From a bacterium (GTDB taxonomy: Bacteria; Planctomycetota; J058; JAJDCP01), in the NCBI GenBank assembly GCA_030428695.1, contig JAUIEM010000098.1:1-26203 (forward strand): a DNA stretch of 26,203 bases, written 5' to 3'. Made by a program: the position numbers and the translations under genes. This document shows positions 8,027-16,300 of this stretch, piece by piece. How positions within the stretch are numbered: the stretch's first letter is position 1; every line of letters starts with the position of its first letter. The notes below the pieces were generated by a model. It searched no databases. It was not told where the DNA came from and saw nothing but the letters and a program-made list of their open reading frames with translations.

Positions 8027-8881
8027 ATGCGTTTCACGTGCAGCTGCGGGAAGAAGCTCAAGGTCAAGGGCGGCAAGCCCGGCATGAAGGTGCGCTGCCC
8101 GGGCTGCCGTGAGGTCACCGTGCTCGGCGCCGCGCCCCGCGCCGGCGCCGCTCCCCGCGCCGGCACCACCCGCATGCCCGGCGCCCGGCGCACCCAGCGC
8201 TCCCCCGGCGCCCGCCGCAAGCCGCTGCTCGGGGCGGGCGTCGAGCCCTCCCTCGACATGGTCAGCAGCGGCGGGCGGAAGCGGACCGTCGCGCCCCGTG
8301 CGAAGCCGGAGAAGACCGAGCACGGCGAGATGATCTTCAGCGTCTCGGGCGTGCTGTCGGCGAGGAAGTGCCAGAGCCTGATCCTGGTCAGCGAGCGCTA
8401 CGGCTTCGAGAAGGCCGACCCCGACCTCGACATCGGCACCCAGCGCTTCGAGGGGGTGCGCGACCTGTACTCCGTCGAGTCCAGCCAGCCGGGCTGGGCG
8501 ACCTCGCTGTGGAAGACCCTCGCCGGCCTGGTGCCCGACTACCACGGGCTCAAGGCCTCGCGCCTCGGCGAGACCTTCACGTTCTACCGCTACATCAGCG
8601 GCCAGAGCTTCGGCTGGCACAAGGACCGCCAGCAGGTCGGCAAGTTCTCGGAGAAGTCCTGGCTCAGCCTGGTGATCTACCTCAACGACAACTTCACCGG
8701 CGGCGGCACCCGCTTCATGGAGACCGTCGTCTCCCCCGTCCAGGGCACCGCCCTGCTCTTCCCCCACGACGTCCCCCACGAGGCGAACGCGGTCCTCAAC
8801 GGCACGAAGTACGTGCTGCGCAGCGACGTGTTCTTCGCCGACCCGGCGGGGACGATGGACGCGACGATGCGGGGGTATTGA
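8027..8881 (+). CDS. Zinc-ribbon 2-oxoglutarate/Fe(II)-dependent dioxygenase (prolyl-4-hydroxylase-like)
   Basis: This 284-residue protein starts at an ATG with a GGAGAG ribosome binding site, 62 bases after the kinase-FGE stop, so the two genes are likely cotranscribed. Residues 1-32 form a small zinc ribbon (C5, C7, C24, C27). A low-complexity Ala/Pro/Arg linker (about 34-98) follows. The double-stranded beta-helix oxygenase domain (about 100-272) carries the iron triad H198, D200 (HKD) and H251 (HEAN). K261 lies ten residues after the distal His, as in collagen prolyl 4-hydroxylase, and would bind 2-oxoglutarate. The expected reaction is hydroxylation of a protein side chain or small molecule with O2 and 2-oxoglutarate. 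The zinc ribbon resembles the prokaryotic zinc-finger heads found on signalling proteins. The substrate is unknown. Confidence 0.88.
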   Translation: MRFTCSCGKKLKVKGGKPGMKVRCPGCREVTVLGAAPRAGAAPRAGTTRMPGARRTQRSPGARRKPLLGAGVEPSLDMVSSGGRKRTVAPRAKPEKTEHGEMIFSVSGVLSARKCQSLILVSERYGFEKADPDLDIGTQRFEGVRDLYSVESSQPGWATSLWKTLAGLVPDYHGLKASRLGETFTFYRYISGQSFGWHKDRQQVGKFSEKSWLSLVIYLNDNFTGGGTRFMETVVSPVQGTALLFPHDVPHEANAVLNGTKYVLRSDVFFADPAGTMDATMRGY

Positions 8882-9110
8882 GGGGGGCGCCTGGGCGCCT
8901 GCCAGGGTAGTCGTAGAGCACACAGCATGAAATCCTATGGGAGGCCGTGTTCGTGCAGGACGTCACTGTCTAGGGGGCAGCGATTGAGGAGGCACCGTTT
9001 TGCGAGAGACTCGCGACCCTGACCATTCGACTCCTGGTCGCTCCGCGTTCCGTTATTGACCTCAGCGTAAGTTCTGTCCCGGAGGAGTCGGTTCCCGACC
9101 TACGACGGGA

Positions 9111-9153
9111 GGGGGTAAACCCCTCGCCTACATGTGGGGCGGGGTTTACCCCC
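9111..9153. repeat. Perfect 13-bp inverted repeat GGGGGTAAACCCC / GGGGTTTACCCCC
   Basis: The arms are at 9111-9123 and 9141-9153 with a 17-base loop. The 3' arm is part of a longer element that recurs downstream at 9285-9314 in the same orientation, and the 5' arm is an inverted, slightly diverged copy of it. It could form a strong hairpin in RNA or single-stranded DNA. Confidence 0.8.
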
Positions 9154-9165
9154 GCCTGCCGGACG
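9136..9165 (+). repeat. Direct repeat, copy 1 (GGGGCGGGGTTTACC family)
   Basis: This 30-base segment recurs at 9285-9314 with a single T/C difference. The consensus, which in copy 2 starts with TGTA, looks like a short dispersed genomic repeat rather than a coding remnant. Confidence 0.8.
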
Positions 9166-9217
9166 GGGGAAGAGGAGAAAGAAGAGAAGGAGGAGGAGAA
9201 GGAAGAGGAGAAGGGAC
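9166..9217 (+). repeat. Polypurine (G/A-only) tract
   Basis: About 50 bases on this strand are purine only, made of AAG, GAG and GGA steps without a fixed unit. Such tracts can adopt triplex structure and slip during replication. It joins directly onto the octamer repeats. Confidence 0.75.
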
Positions 9218-9222
9218 TTTAA

Positions 9223-9252
9223 CGCAGAGGCGCAGAGGCGCAGAGGCGCGGA
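9223..9252 (+). repeat. CGCAGAGG octamer tandem repeat
   Basis: Three exact copies of CGCAGAGG at 9223-9230, 9231-9238 and 9239-9246 are followed by a degenerate CGCGGAGC. The whole is preceded by TTTAA. The string resembles the TTAACGCAGAGGCGCAGAGG-type repeat that is scattered through many environmental bacterial genomes (from memory). Confidence 0.75.
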
Positions 9253-9284
9253 GCGGGCCTTGGCGGTGATTGCAACCGAATGTA

Positions 9285-9314
9285 GGGGCGGGGTTTACCC
9301 CCGCCCGCCGGACG
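9285..9314 (+). repeat. Direct repeat, copy 2 (GGGGCGGGGTTTACC family)
   Basis: It is identical to copy 1 at 29 of 30 positions and preceded by TGTA, as the rest of this repeat family probably is. It lies 149 bp downstream of copy 1. Confidence 0.8.
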
Positions 9315-9434
9315 CGTAGGGACGCGCGGCCTCGGGTTCCATGAGACACCTCTTTACCCCCCGTCGATCTGGGACAGAACTCATGCTGAGGCCAGCAAGC
9401 GCGACCCGGGGTCAGCGTTCTTCGAGACGGAGCA

Positions 9435-9450
9435 GCGCAGCGCGCTGCGC
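9435..9450. repeat. Perfect 16-bp GC palindrome
   Basis: GCGCAGCGCGCTGCGC reads the same on both strands. It lies between the candidate mobile element and the twin palindromes. It may be a protein-binding site or part of a repeat; it has no poly-T tail, so a terminator role is not supported. Confidence 0.5.
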
Positions 9451-9475
9451 CGGGCCGCCAACGCAAAACAAATTT

Positions 9476-9517
9476 GTTGTACAACGCCCTTGTTTCAAAA
9501 CGCGCCCGTTGTACAAC
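9476..9517. promoter_or_regulatory. Twin GTTGTACAAC palindromes upstream of the ATPase pair
   Basis: Two identical 10-bp palindromes at 9476-9485 and 9508-9517 are spaced 32 bp start to start, close to three helical turns, so both face the same side of the DNA. They end 30 bp before the ATPase ATG at 9548. The arrangement fits two sites for a dimeric DNA-binding protein. The AT-rich sites stand out from their GC-rich surroundings. Confidence 0.55.
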
Positions 9518-9547
9518 AGAAGTGTTGGCAGTCTCGGAGGACTTAGC

Positions 9548-10726
9548 ATGCGCAGCCGCGTCGGACCCCCTGTCGAAGACGAGAACTTCTACGATCGCGA
9601 GCGCGAGCTTCGGCGCCTGCTCGAGGCGCTGGAAGGTCACCACGTGCTGATGAGCGCTCCCCGACGGGTCGGCAAGACCTCGCTGATCCGCAAGGCCGCC
9701 AAGGAGTGGACCGCGAAAGGCGACCGTGCGATCCAGCTCAGTGGCGAAGGCGTCGACACCGAGCCGGGCCTCCTGCAGCGCATCGCGAGCCAGATCGAAC
9801 GCCCGGCGACCTGGACGGACCGCGTGGGGAAGCTGCTCAAGAAGAGTAGCCAGCTCGTCGGGAGAGTACAGAAGATCGCCGGCGTCGAGCTTGCCGCCGC
9901 GGCGGAGAAGACCTGGCAGGAAGTCTGGAGCGAGGAGATCGTGCCGGTGTTGGCGAAGGTCCAACGGCCGGTGTTGATCGTGATCGACGAGCTCCCCGTT
10001 CTGGTGCTGCGGTTGCTCGACGAGAAGCGTGGCGGCTCCAGAGCCCGGGCCGAGAGCTTCCTGGGCTGGTTCCGCGCCGCCCGCCTGGGTGAGCACGGAG
10101 AGCCCACAGGACTGCGCTGGCTCCTGGCCGGCTCGGTCGGCCTGCGCACCGTCGTCCAACGCCACGACCTCAGCAACACCGTCAACGACCTGCATGTCGA
10201 GCGGCTGGGAGCCTTCCCTCCCGCTGTCGCTGACGCGTTCCTGCAGGAGCTCGCCGACGCCTACAAATGCGACCTCGACGACCCGACGCGGAAGGCGGTG
10301 CTCGAGGCCGTCGGCTGGCCGATCCCCTTCTACCTGCAGCTGATGTTCCAGCACCTGCGTTACCGCATGGAAGACACCGGACGCCCGGCCGATCCCGCGA
10401 TGGTTGACGCGGTCTTCGACGAGCTCGTGCGCAACGAGGCGAGCCTGCACTCCTGGGTCGAGCGGCTGCGCGTCGAGCTCGGCGCCGTCGACGCCGACCA
10501 CGCCATCGCCCTCCTCGACCGCTGCGCCCAGGACCCCGACGGGGCGCGTCGCGACGCGCTGCGCCAGATCCTGTTCCCCCGAGTGGCGGACGAGGCCGAG
10601 CGCGCGCGCCTGTTCAAGTTCCTGCTCGGGACGCTGGAGAACGACGGCTACCTCGTCCGGGACGGAGAGCGCGAGCGCTTTCGCTCTCCCCTGCTGCGGG
10701 CCTTCTGGCTCGACCGCCTGGCATGA
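9548..10726 (+). CDS. P-loop ATPase of the archaeal-ATPase/STAND-like group
   Basis: The 392-residue protein has Walker A APRRVGKTS at 37-45 and Walker B LIVIDELP at 143-150, followed by an LLAGSVGL sensor-like strand. A helical lid and a winged-helix-like region fill the C-terminal half, ending in an ENDGYLVRDGERERFRSPLL segment typical of the final wing strand. This is the AAA_16/archaeal-ATPase style of NTPase often linked to signalling or genome conflict; it has no recognised effector domain. The ATG at 9548 is chosen for the GGAGG seven bases upstream; the longer open frame runs into repeat DNA. Its stop overlaps the next ATPase start (ATGA), so the two products are probably made together and may form a hetero-complex. 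Confidence 0.85.
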   Translation: MRSRVGPPVEDENFYDRERELRRLLEALEGHHVLMSAPRRVGKTSLIRKAAKEWTAKGDRAIQLSGEGVDTEPGLLQRIASQIERPATWTDRVGKLLKKSSQLVGRVQKIAGVELAAAAEKTWQEVWSEEIVPVLAKVQRPVLIVIDELPVLVLRLLDEKRGGSRARAESFLGWFRAARLGEHGEPTGLRWLLAGSVGLRTVVQRHDLSNTVNDLHVERLGAFPPAVADAFLQELADAYKCDLDDPTRKAVLEAVGWPIPFYLQLMFQHLRYRMEDTGRPADPAMVDAVFDELVRNEASLHSWVERLRVELGAVDADHAIALLDRCAQDPDGARRDALRQILFPRVADEAERARLFKFLLGTLENDGYLVRDGERERFRSPLLRAFWLDRLA

Positions 10727-13305
10727 CGGGCCTCGAACGCGGACCGCTGGTCTACAACCCCGCCGAGCTCGGCCGCGACGAGCTGATCGACGGCTTCGTC
10801 GTGCGCAACAAGCTGCTCGACCAGCTCCTCGAGCTGCTGCGCGACAGCTCGGAGGGCGCCCCTCCCCACGCGCTGCTGGTCGGACGCCGCGGGATGGGCA
10901 AGACCACCCTGCTCCGCCGCCTCGCCTGCGCGATCGAGGACGACCCCGCGCTCTCCTCGCGCTGGGTGGCGTTGACCTTCCCCGAGGAACAACACGATGT
11001 GCGCTCCCTCGCCGCGCTCTGGACCAATTGTCTCGACGCCCTCGGCGACGCCCTCGAGCGCGCCGGCAGGAGGGCCGAGGCTGCGGCCCTCGACCGGCTG
11101 ATCGACGCCCTGCCCGCCGGCCCCCAGGACGACGAGCGGCGCGACGCCGCCCGCCTGGCGCTCGAGCGCTGGACCGAAGAGCACGACCGGGGGCTCTGCC
11201 TGCTGCTCGACAACGCCGACCTGATCCTGGATGCCATCGTCAAGGCCGAAGAAGACTGGGCGCTGCGCGAGGCACTGGGCTCGGGCAAGCGCATCCTTAT
11301 GATCGGTGCGACCGCGTCGCCCTACGAGCCCGCACACACGTACGACGGCGCCTTCTACGACTTCTTCGCCACCCGCGAGCTCGGCCGCCTCGACCAGGAC
11401 GAGGCCCGCACCCTGCTTGTCGACCTCGCCGAGCGCTACGAGGCGGCGCGGGTGCGCGAGGTGCTGCGCACGAACCCCGGTCGCATCCGCACTCTGTTCA
11501 CCCTGACCGGTGGCAACCCGCGCACCCTGGTGCTGCTCTTCACCATCCTCGCCCGCGCGACCGGCGCGACCGCCGAGGTCGATCTCGAGCGCCTGCTCGA
11601 TATCGCCACCCCGCTCTACCAGGACCGGATGCGCAACCTCCCGGCCCAGGCCGCCAGCGTGTTCCAGGCCCTCGCCCTGCACTGGGACCCGGCCCGGGCC
11701 CAGGACGTGGCGGAAGCTTCGGGGCTCGCGGTCAACGCTGTCTCCTCTCAGCTCGCCCGGCTGACCAAGCTCGGCCTGGTCGAGAAGGTAACGCTCGGGG
11801 AGGACGAGAAGCGCACCGGCTTCCAGGTCGCGGAACGCTTCTTCAACATCTGGTTCCTGATGCGCTACGCCTCCCGCCGTCGGCGCCGCCGGCTGGCCTG
11901 GCTGGTGCGCTTCCTCGAGCTCTTCTACGGCCCGGATCGGCTGGAAGTGGAGGCCTGGCGGCTGGTGGACGAAGGTCTGCCGGCCGAGCGCGGGCGCCGG
12001 GGATATGTGTGCTCGCTCGCCTATGCTTTCGCAGACCGGGTGCGGCACGCGCCCCTGCAGGGCAAGCTTGTTGAGCTCGCCGAGAGCGCGGAGGAGGTGG
12101 ACCGGAGCGAAGATGCGTCCCGCGCGCGAGAGCTGTTCGCCGAAGGGTGGGTGCTGTTGCAGCGCGGGAAGACCGCCGAAGCGGCGGGTCTCTTTCAGCA
12201 GGGTTTGGCGCTGGACCCGGAGAACGCGGCGGGGTGGGAAGGGCTTGGCTGGCTGGTGTACGAATGTGGTCGATACGAAGAATCCGAACGTGCGTACCGC
12301 AAGGCGATCGGGCTCGATCCGGCCCTCCAAACAGCTTGGCACAATCTCGGCCTCACGTGTAGCCGGCTGGGCAAGTTCCAAGAAGCCGAACACGCATACC
12401 GCATGGCCATCGAGTTCGACCCTGACTATGCCCTCTCATGGGACAACCTTGGTTTCGCGTTGGAACGGCAGGGTAAGTTTGAAGACTCCGAAGAAGCATT
12501 CCTAAAGGCGGTCGACCTCGACGCAGGATCTGCCCAAACATGGTTTGGCCTCGGTCTTGCGCGCGGACTGCAAGACAAGTTCCAAGAGGCCGAGCAAGCA
12601 CTTCGCAAGTCGATCGAGATCCAGCCTGACTCTGCCCAGACATGGGTCGCCTTCGGCGACGCGTTGCGACGGCAATGCAGATTCCAAGAGTCCGAGCGCG
12701 CCTTCCGCAAGGGTGTTGAACTCAACCCTGACATTAGTCATGCATGGCTCGGTCTGGGCCTCTCTTTGAAACGACAGGGCAAACTCCAAGAAGCCGTAGG
12801 TGCTGAACGCAAGGCTATCGAGATACTGCCCGAAAACTTGTTTGCGCATAACAACCTTGCATGGAGCCTTCTGCAACTCGCCAAGCCGATAGAGGCTTTG
12901 TCCTTCGCCGAACGTGCTTGCACAGGCGAGTCTGTTCCTGAGCATCTCCACACATACGCCACCATCCTCGCCGTGCTGGGAAACGCGGACGACTCGCTTA
13001 AGGCTACCCAGAAGTTGCTGGACACACTTCCTCCGGCGCCTCGAGAAGGCATCCTGCTCAACGACATCATCGACCTCTTCACCCGCCTCACCGCCCTCGG
13101 CCGCGCCGAAGACCTCCTGCATTTCCTGGAGAAGACCGACCTCGCCGAGCCCTGGCGCCCCCTGACCGAAGCCCTACGCGCTTTCACCGAAGGCGAAGAC
13201 CGGCTCGCCAAGGTCGCCCCCGAGGTCCGGGGGCCGGCGCTGGAGATCCTCGCCCAGTTTCGCGCGGGACCGCGTCCCATCGCGCGTGCCGACCCCACCC
13301 AATAG
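10723..13305 (+). CDS. STAND-like ATPase with winged helix and C-terminal TPR array
   Basis: The 860-residue protein has Walker A GRRGMGKTT at 54-62 and Walker B LCLLLDNAD at 158-166 within an NTPase of about 300 residues. A winged-helix region follows (about 310-360), then a basic helical segment, then eight TPR units of 34 residues at 468-739. The C-terminal 120 residues are helical with no recognised domain. This order (NTPase, wHTH, repeat sensor) is the STAND layout, in which the repeats sense a trigger and the NTPase oligomerises. No N-terminal effector domain is present, so an effector would have to be a separate protein. The gene overlaps the preceding ATPase by ATGA. GC content falls sharply across the TPRs, suggesting a different history for that part. 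Confidence 0.87.
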   Translation: MTGLERGPLVYNPAELGRDELIDGFVVRNKLLDQLLELLRDSSEGAPPHALLVGRRGMGKTTLLRRLACAIEDDPALSSRWVALTFPEEQHDVRSLAALWTNCLDALGDALERAGRRAEAAALDRLIDALPAGPQDDERRDAARLALERWTEEHDRGLCLLLDNADLILDAIVKAEEDWALREALGSGKRILMIGATASPYEPAHTYDGAFYDFFATRELGRLDQDEARTLLVDLAERYEAARVREVLRTNPGRIRTLFTLTGGNPRTLVLLFTILARATGATAEVDLERLLDIATPLYQDRMRNLPAQAASVFQALALHWDPARAQDVAEASGLAVNAVSSQLARLTKLGLVEKVTLGEDEKRTGFQVAERFFNIWFLMRYASRRRRRRLAWLVRFLELFYGPDRLEVEAWRLVDEGLPAERGRRGYVCSLAYAFADRVRHAPLQGKLVELAESAEEVDRSEDASRARELFAEGWVLLQRGKTAEAAGLFQQGLALDPENAAGWEGLGWLVYECGRYEESERAYRKAIGLDPALQTAWHNLGLTCSRLGKFQEAEHAYRMAIEFDPDYALSWDNLGFALERQGKFEDSEEAFLKAVDLDAGSAQTWFGLGLARGLQDKFQEAEQALRKSIEIQPDSAQTWVAFGDALRRQCRFQESERAFRKGVELNPDISHAWLGLGLSLKRQGKLQEAVGAERKAIEILPENLFAHNNLAWSLLQLAKPIEALSFAERACTGESVPEHLHTYATILAVLGNADDSLKATQKLLDTLPPAPREGILLNDIIDLFTRLTALGRAEDLLHFLEKTDLAEPWRPLTEALRAFTEGEDRLAKVAPEVRGPALEILAQFRAGPRPIARADPTQ
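12124..12939 (+). repeat. TPR-coding repeat array, eight 102-bp units, low GC
   Basis: Eight contiguous 34-residue units each show the W-LG-Y/F-A-P pattern. Hand counts of three 60-base lines here gave 37, 32 and 30 G+C (62, 53 and 50%), against 49 of 60 (82%) for a line of the ATPase part of the same gene. AAGTTCCAAGA recurs between units, pointing to internal duplication. Confidence 0.8.
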
Positions 13306-13327
13306 ACACACCCCCCGGCGCGCAATA

Positions 13328-13343
13328 CCATCCACCAGGATGG
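13328..13343 (+). promoter_or_regulatory. Hairpin next to the ribosome binding site of the DUF4157 gene
   Basis: CCATCC-ACCA-GGATGG can form a 6-bp stem whose 3' arm runs into the GGAGG (13342-13346) ahead of the ATG at 13357. It could tune translation. The stem is short, so this is tentative. Confidence 0.3.
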
Positions 13344-13356
13344 AGGACATCCCGCG

Positions 13357-16300
13357 ATGAGCGACCCGCTGCCGATCGATTCCACCCTGCTCGCCCGGCT
13401 CGAGAAGAGCCCGACCCGCAAGGTCGGCGCGGGCACGCAGAGCTTCCTCGACAGCCTCTTCCAGCGCCGGGTCGGCCCCCTGAAGGTGCACGACAACCCG
13501 CTCGCCGCCAAGGCCGCCCACGGGCAGAAGGCCCAGGCCTTCGCCGCCCGCGGCCACATCTACCTCGGCAAGAACGCGCCGGCGAAGGGCTCCCAGAAGG
13601 AGAAGGAGCTGCTCGCCCACGAGCTGACCCACGTCGACCAGTTCCAGAAGGGCAAGCTCAAGGGCTTCGCCGGCAAGACCCTCGGCAAGGACGACCCGCT
13701 CGAGCAGGAAGCCGAGCGCATGGAGCGCAAGGCGCGCCTGGTCTCCTCCGGCCCCGCCCCGACCGGGCTGAAGATCGGGAAGCTCGAGATCACCGTCGAC
13801 GGCGCGCCAGCCGACCGCCGCCAGCAGGCCTTCGCCCAGGCCGCCCTGCGCGGCGCCCGCGAGGAGCTCTCCCGCTACATCGGCGAGACCGAGAAGAACA
13901 TCTCGACCCTGAAGATCAAGGTCCCCGGGCGCCAGGGCGTCACCCTCCAGCAGGCGACGCGCGCGATCGTCCAGCAGGTCGCCCGGGTCGTCGGCCGGCC
14001 TCCGCAGCGCCGGCCCCAGGGCATGGTGATCGCGCGCAAGGAGGAGGGGGACGGCCAGGCCCTCGGTACGGCGGAAGCGCGGCGCCGGGCCAAAGCGATG
14101 TGGGACGCGATGTACTGCTGGGGTACCGACGAGCGCAAGCTGCAGGAGCTGCTCGACGGGCCGAAGAACGAGGTGCGCTCGGTCGTCGACCTGTACAACC
14201 GCGAGTTCCACAAGCCCGGCTGGATCAGCAAAAAGGGCGGCCTGTACGAGGACATCCTCGCCGAGACCAGCGGCGGCCACCTGACCGCCCTGCTCGGCCT
14301 GCTCGCCAAGGCCGGCTACACGACCCCGTACAAGTACCGGCCGTCGCTCTCCGACGGCAGCGGCGGCTACCCCCGCATCGGCTGCAAGCCCGACCTGGCG
14401 ATGCTCGCCCCCGGCACCGACGTCACCTTCTTCATCGAGTGGGGTCCCCAGGGCGCGATCCTGCCGATGGACCTCCAGTACGAGTGGATCTGCTACAACG
14501 ACCGCAGCACCCGCACGAAGCACGGCGGCGCGCCGGTCTTCTGGGGGCCGAAGAGCCGCTCCTGGAGAGCACGCTGGAGCTTCCCCGGCACCCACCGCGT
14601 CGTCTGCAAGTACACGGTCGGCAGCACGACCTACCTGCTCGAGCGCAAGCAGGCGGTCGCGCCGGTGTCCTCGCTCGCCACTCCCGCGCAGCGCATCGAG
14701 GCCGCCCTGGCCCTGCAGAGCCATTCCGCCATCACCCGGCTCTCCGACGCCGACTACCGGGCCGCGAGCGTCGAGCAGAAGGCGGCGATGATGCTCTTGT
14801 TGATGAAGGGCTACACCGACGGCGGCGCCGAGAAGGCGCTCGTCCGCATCGTCAAGGCGGTCAAGAACCCGGCGGAGTTCGCCGAGCTGCGCAAGAAGGT
14901 GATGTTCCACGAGCTCTACGGCGAGCTCGGCTTCGCCCTGACCAAGCAGATCTGGCAGGGCAGCCCGCACGTGCGCAGCGGGGCGGAGACCCTGGCCCGG
15001 AAGCTGTTCTCCAGCGCCGAGAGCAAGCTGCTCGCCGCCCACATCGGCGTCGCCGAGCTGCAGCAGCACTACAACAAGGAAGACAAGAGCGACTACGAGG
15101 ACGTCCAGCGCAAGCTCGGCAAGATCAAAGAGCTGCAGACCATCCCGATGGTGTTCGTGCCCTTCGCCCTCCTGCAGGAGATGCCGCTGGTCCTCTACGG
15201 CGGGCCGACCCCGGACGGCGGCTGGCTGATCGTCGACCCGATCTTCAAGCGCCGCACGTACACGGGGAATTCCCGGGAAGCGGCCCTCAAGCACTACCTC
15301 GGCAGCGCCGCCCTGCCGGAGGGCGTGCTGCTCTACCCGGGCTCCGGCGGCGGCATCCAGACCCGCTTCTACCAGTCCTCGAACTGGAAGATCGCCGACT
15401 GGCTGATGACCGCCGTCGCCGCGATCGGCATCGTCGCCGCGGTCGTCGCCGCCCTGACTCCCGAGCCGGTGGTCTCCAAGGGCCTGGCGACCTGGCTCGG
15501 CAGCGCGTCGCTCGCCTACTTCGCCAGCCGGGGGGTGTACAAGGTCGCGGAGAAGACCTCCCACGGCCAGTCCTTCACCGACCGCGAAGTGCTGATGGAC
15601 GCGATCGACGCCGTGGCGAGCATCTTCGCGATCGGCTCGATCGCGAGCAAGGCCGCCCGCGCCCGGCTGATCTTCGGGGCCCTGGGCCTGACCGCCGACG
15701 CCGCCCAGCTCGGCCTGATGACCGAGCAGCTGATCAAGATCGCCAACGACCCGAAGCTCAACGACAGCGAGCGCCAGAAGGCGATGGCCCAGCACCTCGC
15801 GGTGATGATGCTCAGCGGCGCGCTGATCTTCATCTCGAACAAGGACTTCGCCGACGAGCTCAAGCAGACCTGGAAGAACCGCAAGGTCACGGTCTGCCAT
15901 GTCGACGAGGCGGCGCTCGCCCGCGAGGTGACCAAGGTCCGCGCCCACGTCGATCAGCTCAAGCTCGCCCAGAGCCTGGAGATCGACAACCCGACGAAGC
16001 TCGCGGCCTTCCTGACCGCGAACAAGGACAACGGCGAGGCGATGCTCGCGCTCTACCAGCGCATCGGCAGCTGGGACAAGCTGCGCAAGCTGATGAAGAG
16101 CCTGCCGGCGGACGTGCTGAAGTCCCTCGACGGGGGCAAGGCGGTCGCGGTCGCCCGCACCGATCTGGTCAAGGGTCTCTACCAGGAGACCTTCGACATG
16201 ATGGCCAAGAAGCACGGGGTCAAGCTCGGCAACCCGAAGAACGAGGGCGACTTCCTCGTCGGCACCGGGCCGTCACACGCCGACTTCAAGGGCGTCAACA

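Larger units (their letters stand above)
9052..9399. mobile_element. Candidate MITE-like element with imperfect terminal inverted repeats
   Basis: The left arm at 9052-9080 and the reverse complement of 9371-9399 agree at about 23 of 29 positions by eye. The innermost ten are perfect (GTTCTGTCCC at 9071-9080 and GGGACAGAAC at 9371-9380). The interior is non-coding and holds further inverted repeats. GCGTTC occurs just outside both ends (9045-9050 and 9415-9420), but the flanks are not symmetrical, so a target duplication is not proven. There is no transposase. It could equally be a composite of unrelated genome-wide repeats. Confidence 0.4.
8882..9547. other. 666-bp repeat-rich non-coding region
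   Basis: No convincing gene is present. 8882-9050 shows nothing recognisable beyond a GGCGCCT doublet near 8886-8899. 9052-9399 is bounded by an imperfect inverted repeat and contains nested GGGGTTTACC-type elements, a polypurine run and octamer tandem repeats. 9435-9450 is a perfect 16-bp palindrome. Twin GTTGTACAAC palindromes at 9476 and 9508 precede the ATPase gene, whose GGAGG sits at 9536-9540. The short frames crossing this stretch are low-complexity and lack domain content. Confidence 0.7.

Noticed and set aside
9223..9314. Short repeats considered as a CRISPR array
   Set aside because: The units are too short or too few, spacers are not regular and no cas gene is near.
9134..9319. 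Small 61-codon frame across the repeats
   Set aside because: It translates the polypurine and octamer repeats into Lys/Arg runs, has no ribosome binding site and no similarity to a known small protein.
9045..9420. GCGTTC on both sides of the inverted-repeat element as a target-site duplication
   Set aside because: The two copies lie at different distances from the repeat ends (1 and 15 bp). A 6-bp match is expected by chance in GC-rich DNA.
13174..16215. Minus-strand open frame of 1013 codons opposite the DUF4157 gene
   Set aside because: High GC keeps antisense frames open. Its composition is a complement of the real gene (Leu/Val/Gly/Asp runs) and it has no motif.
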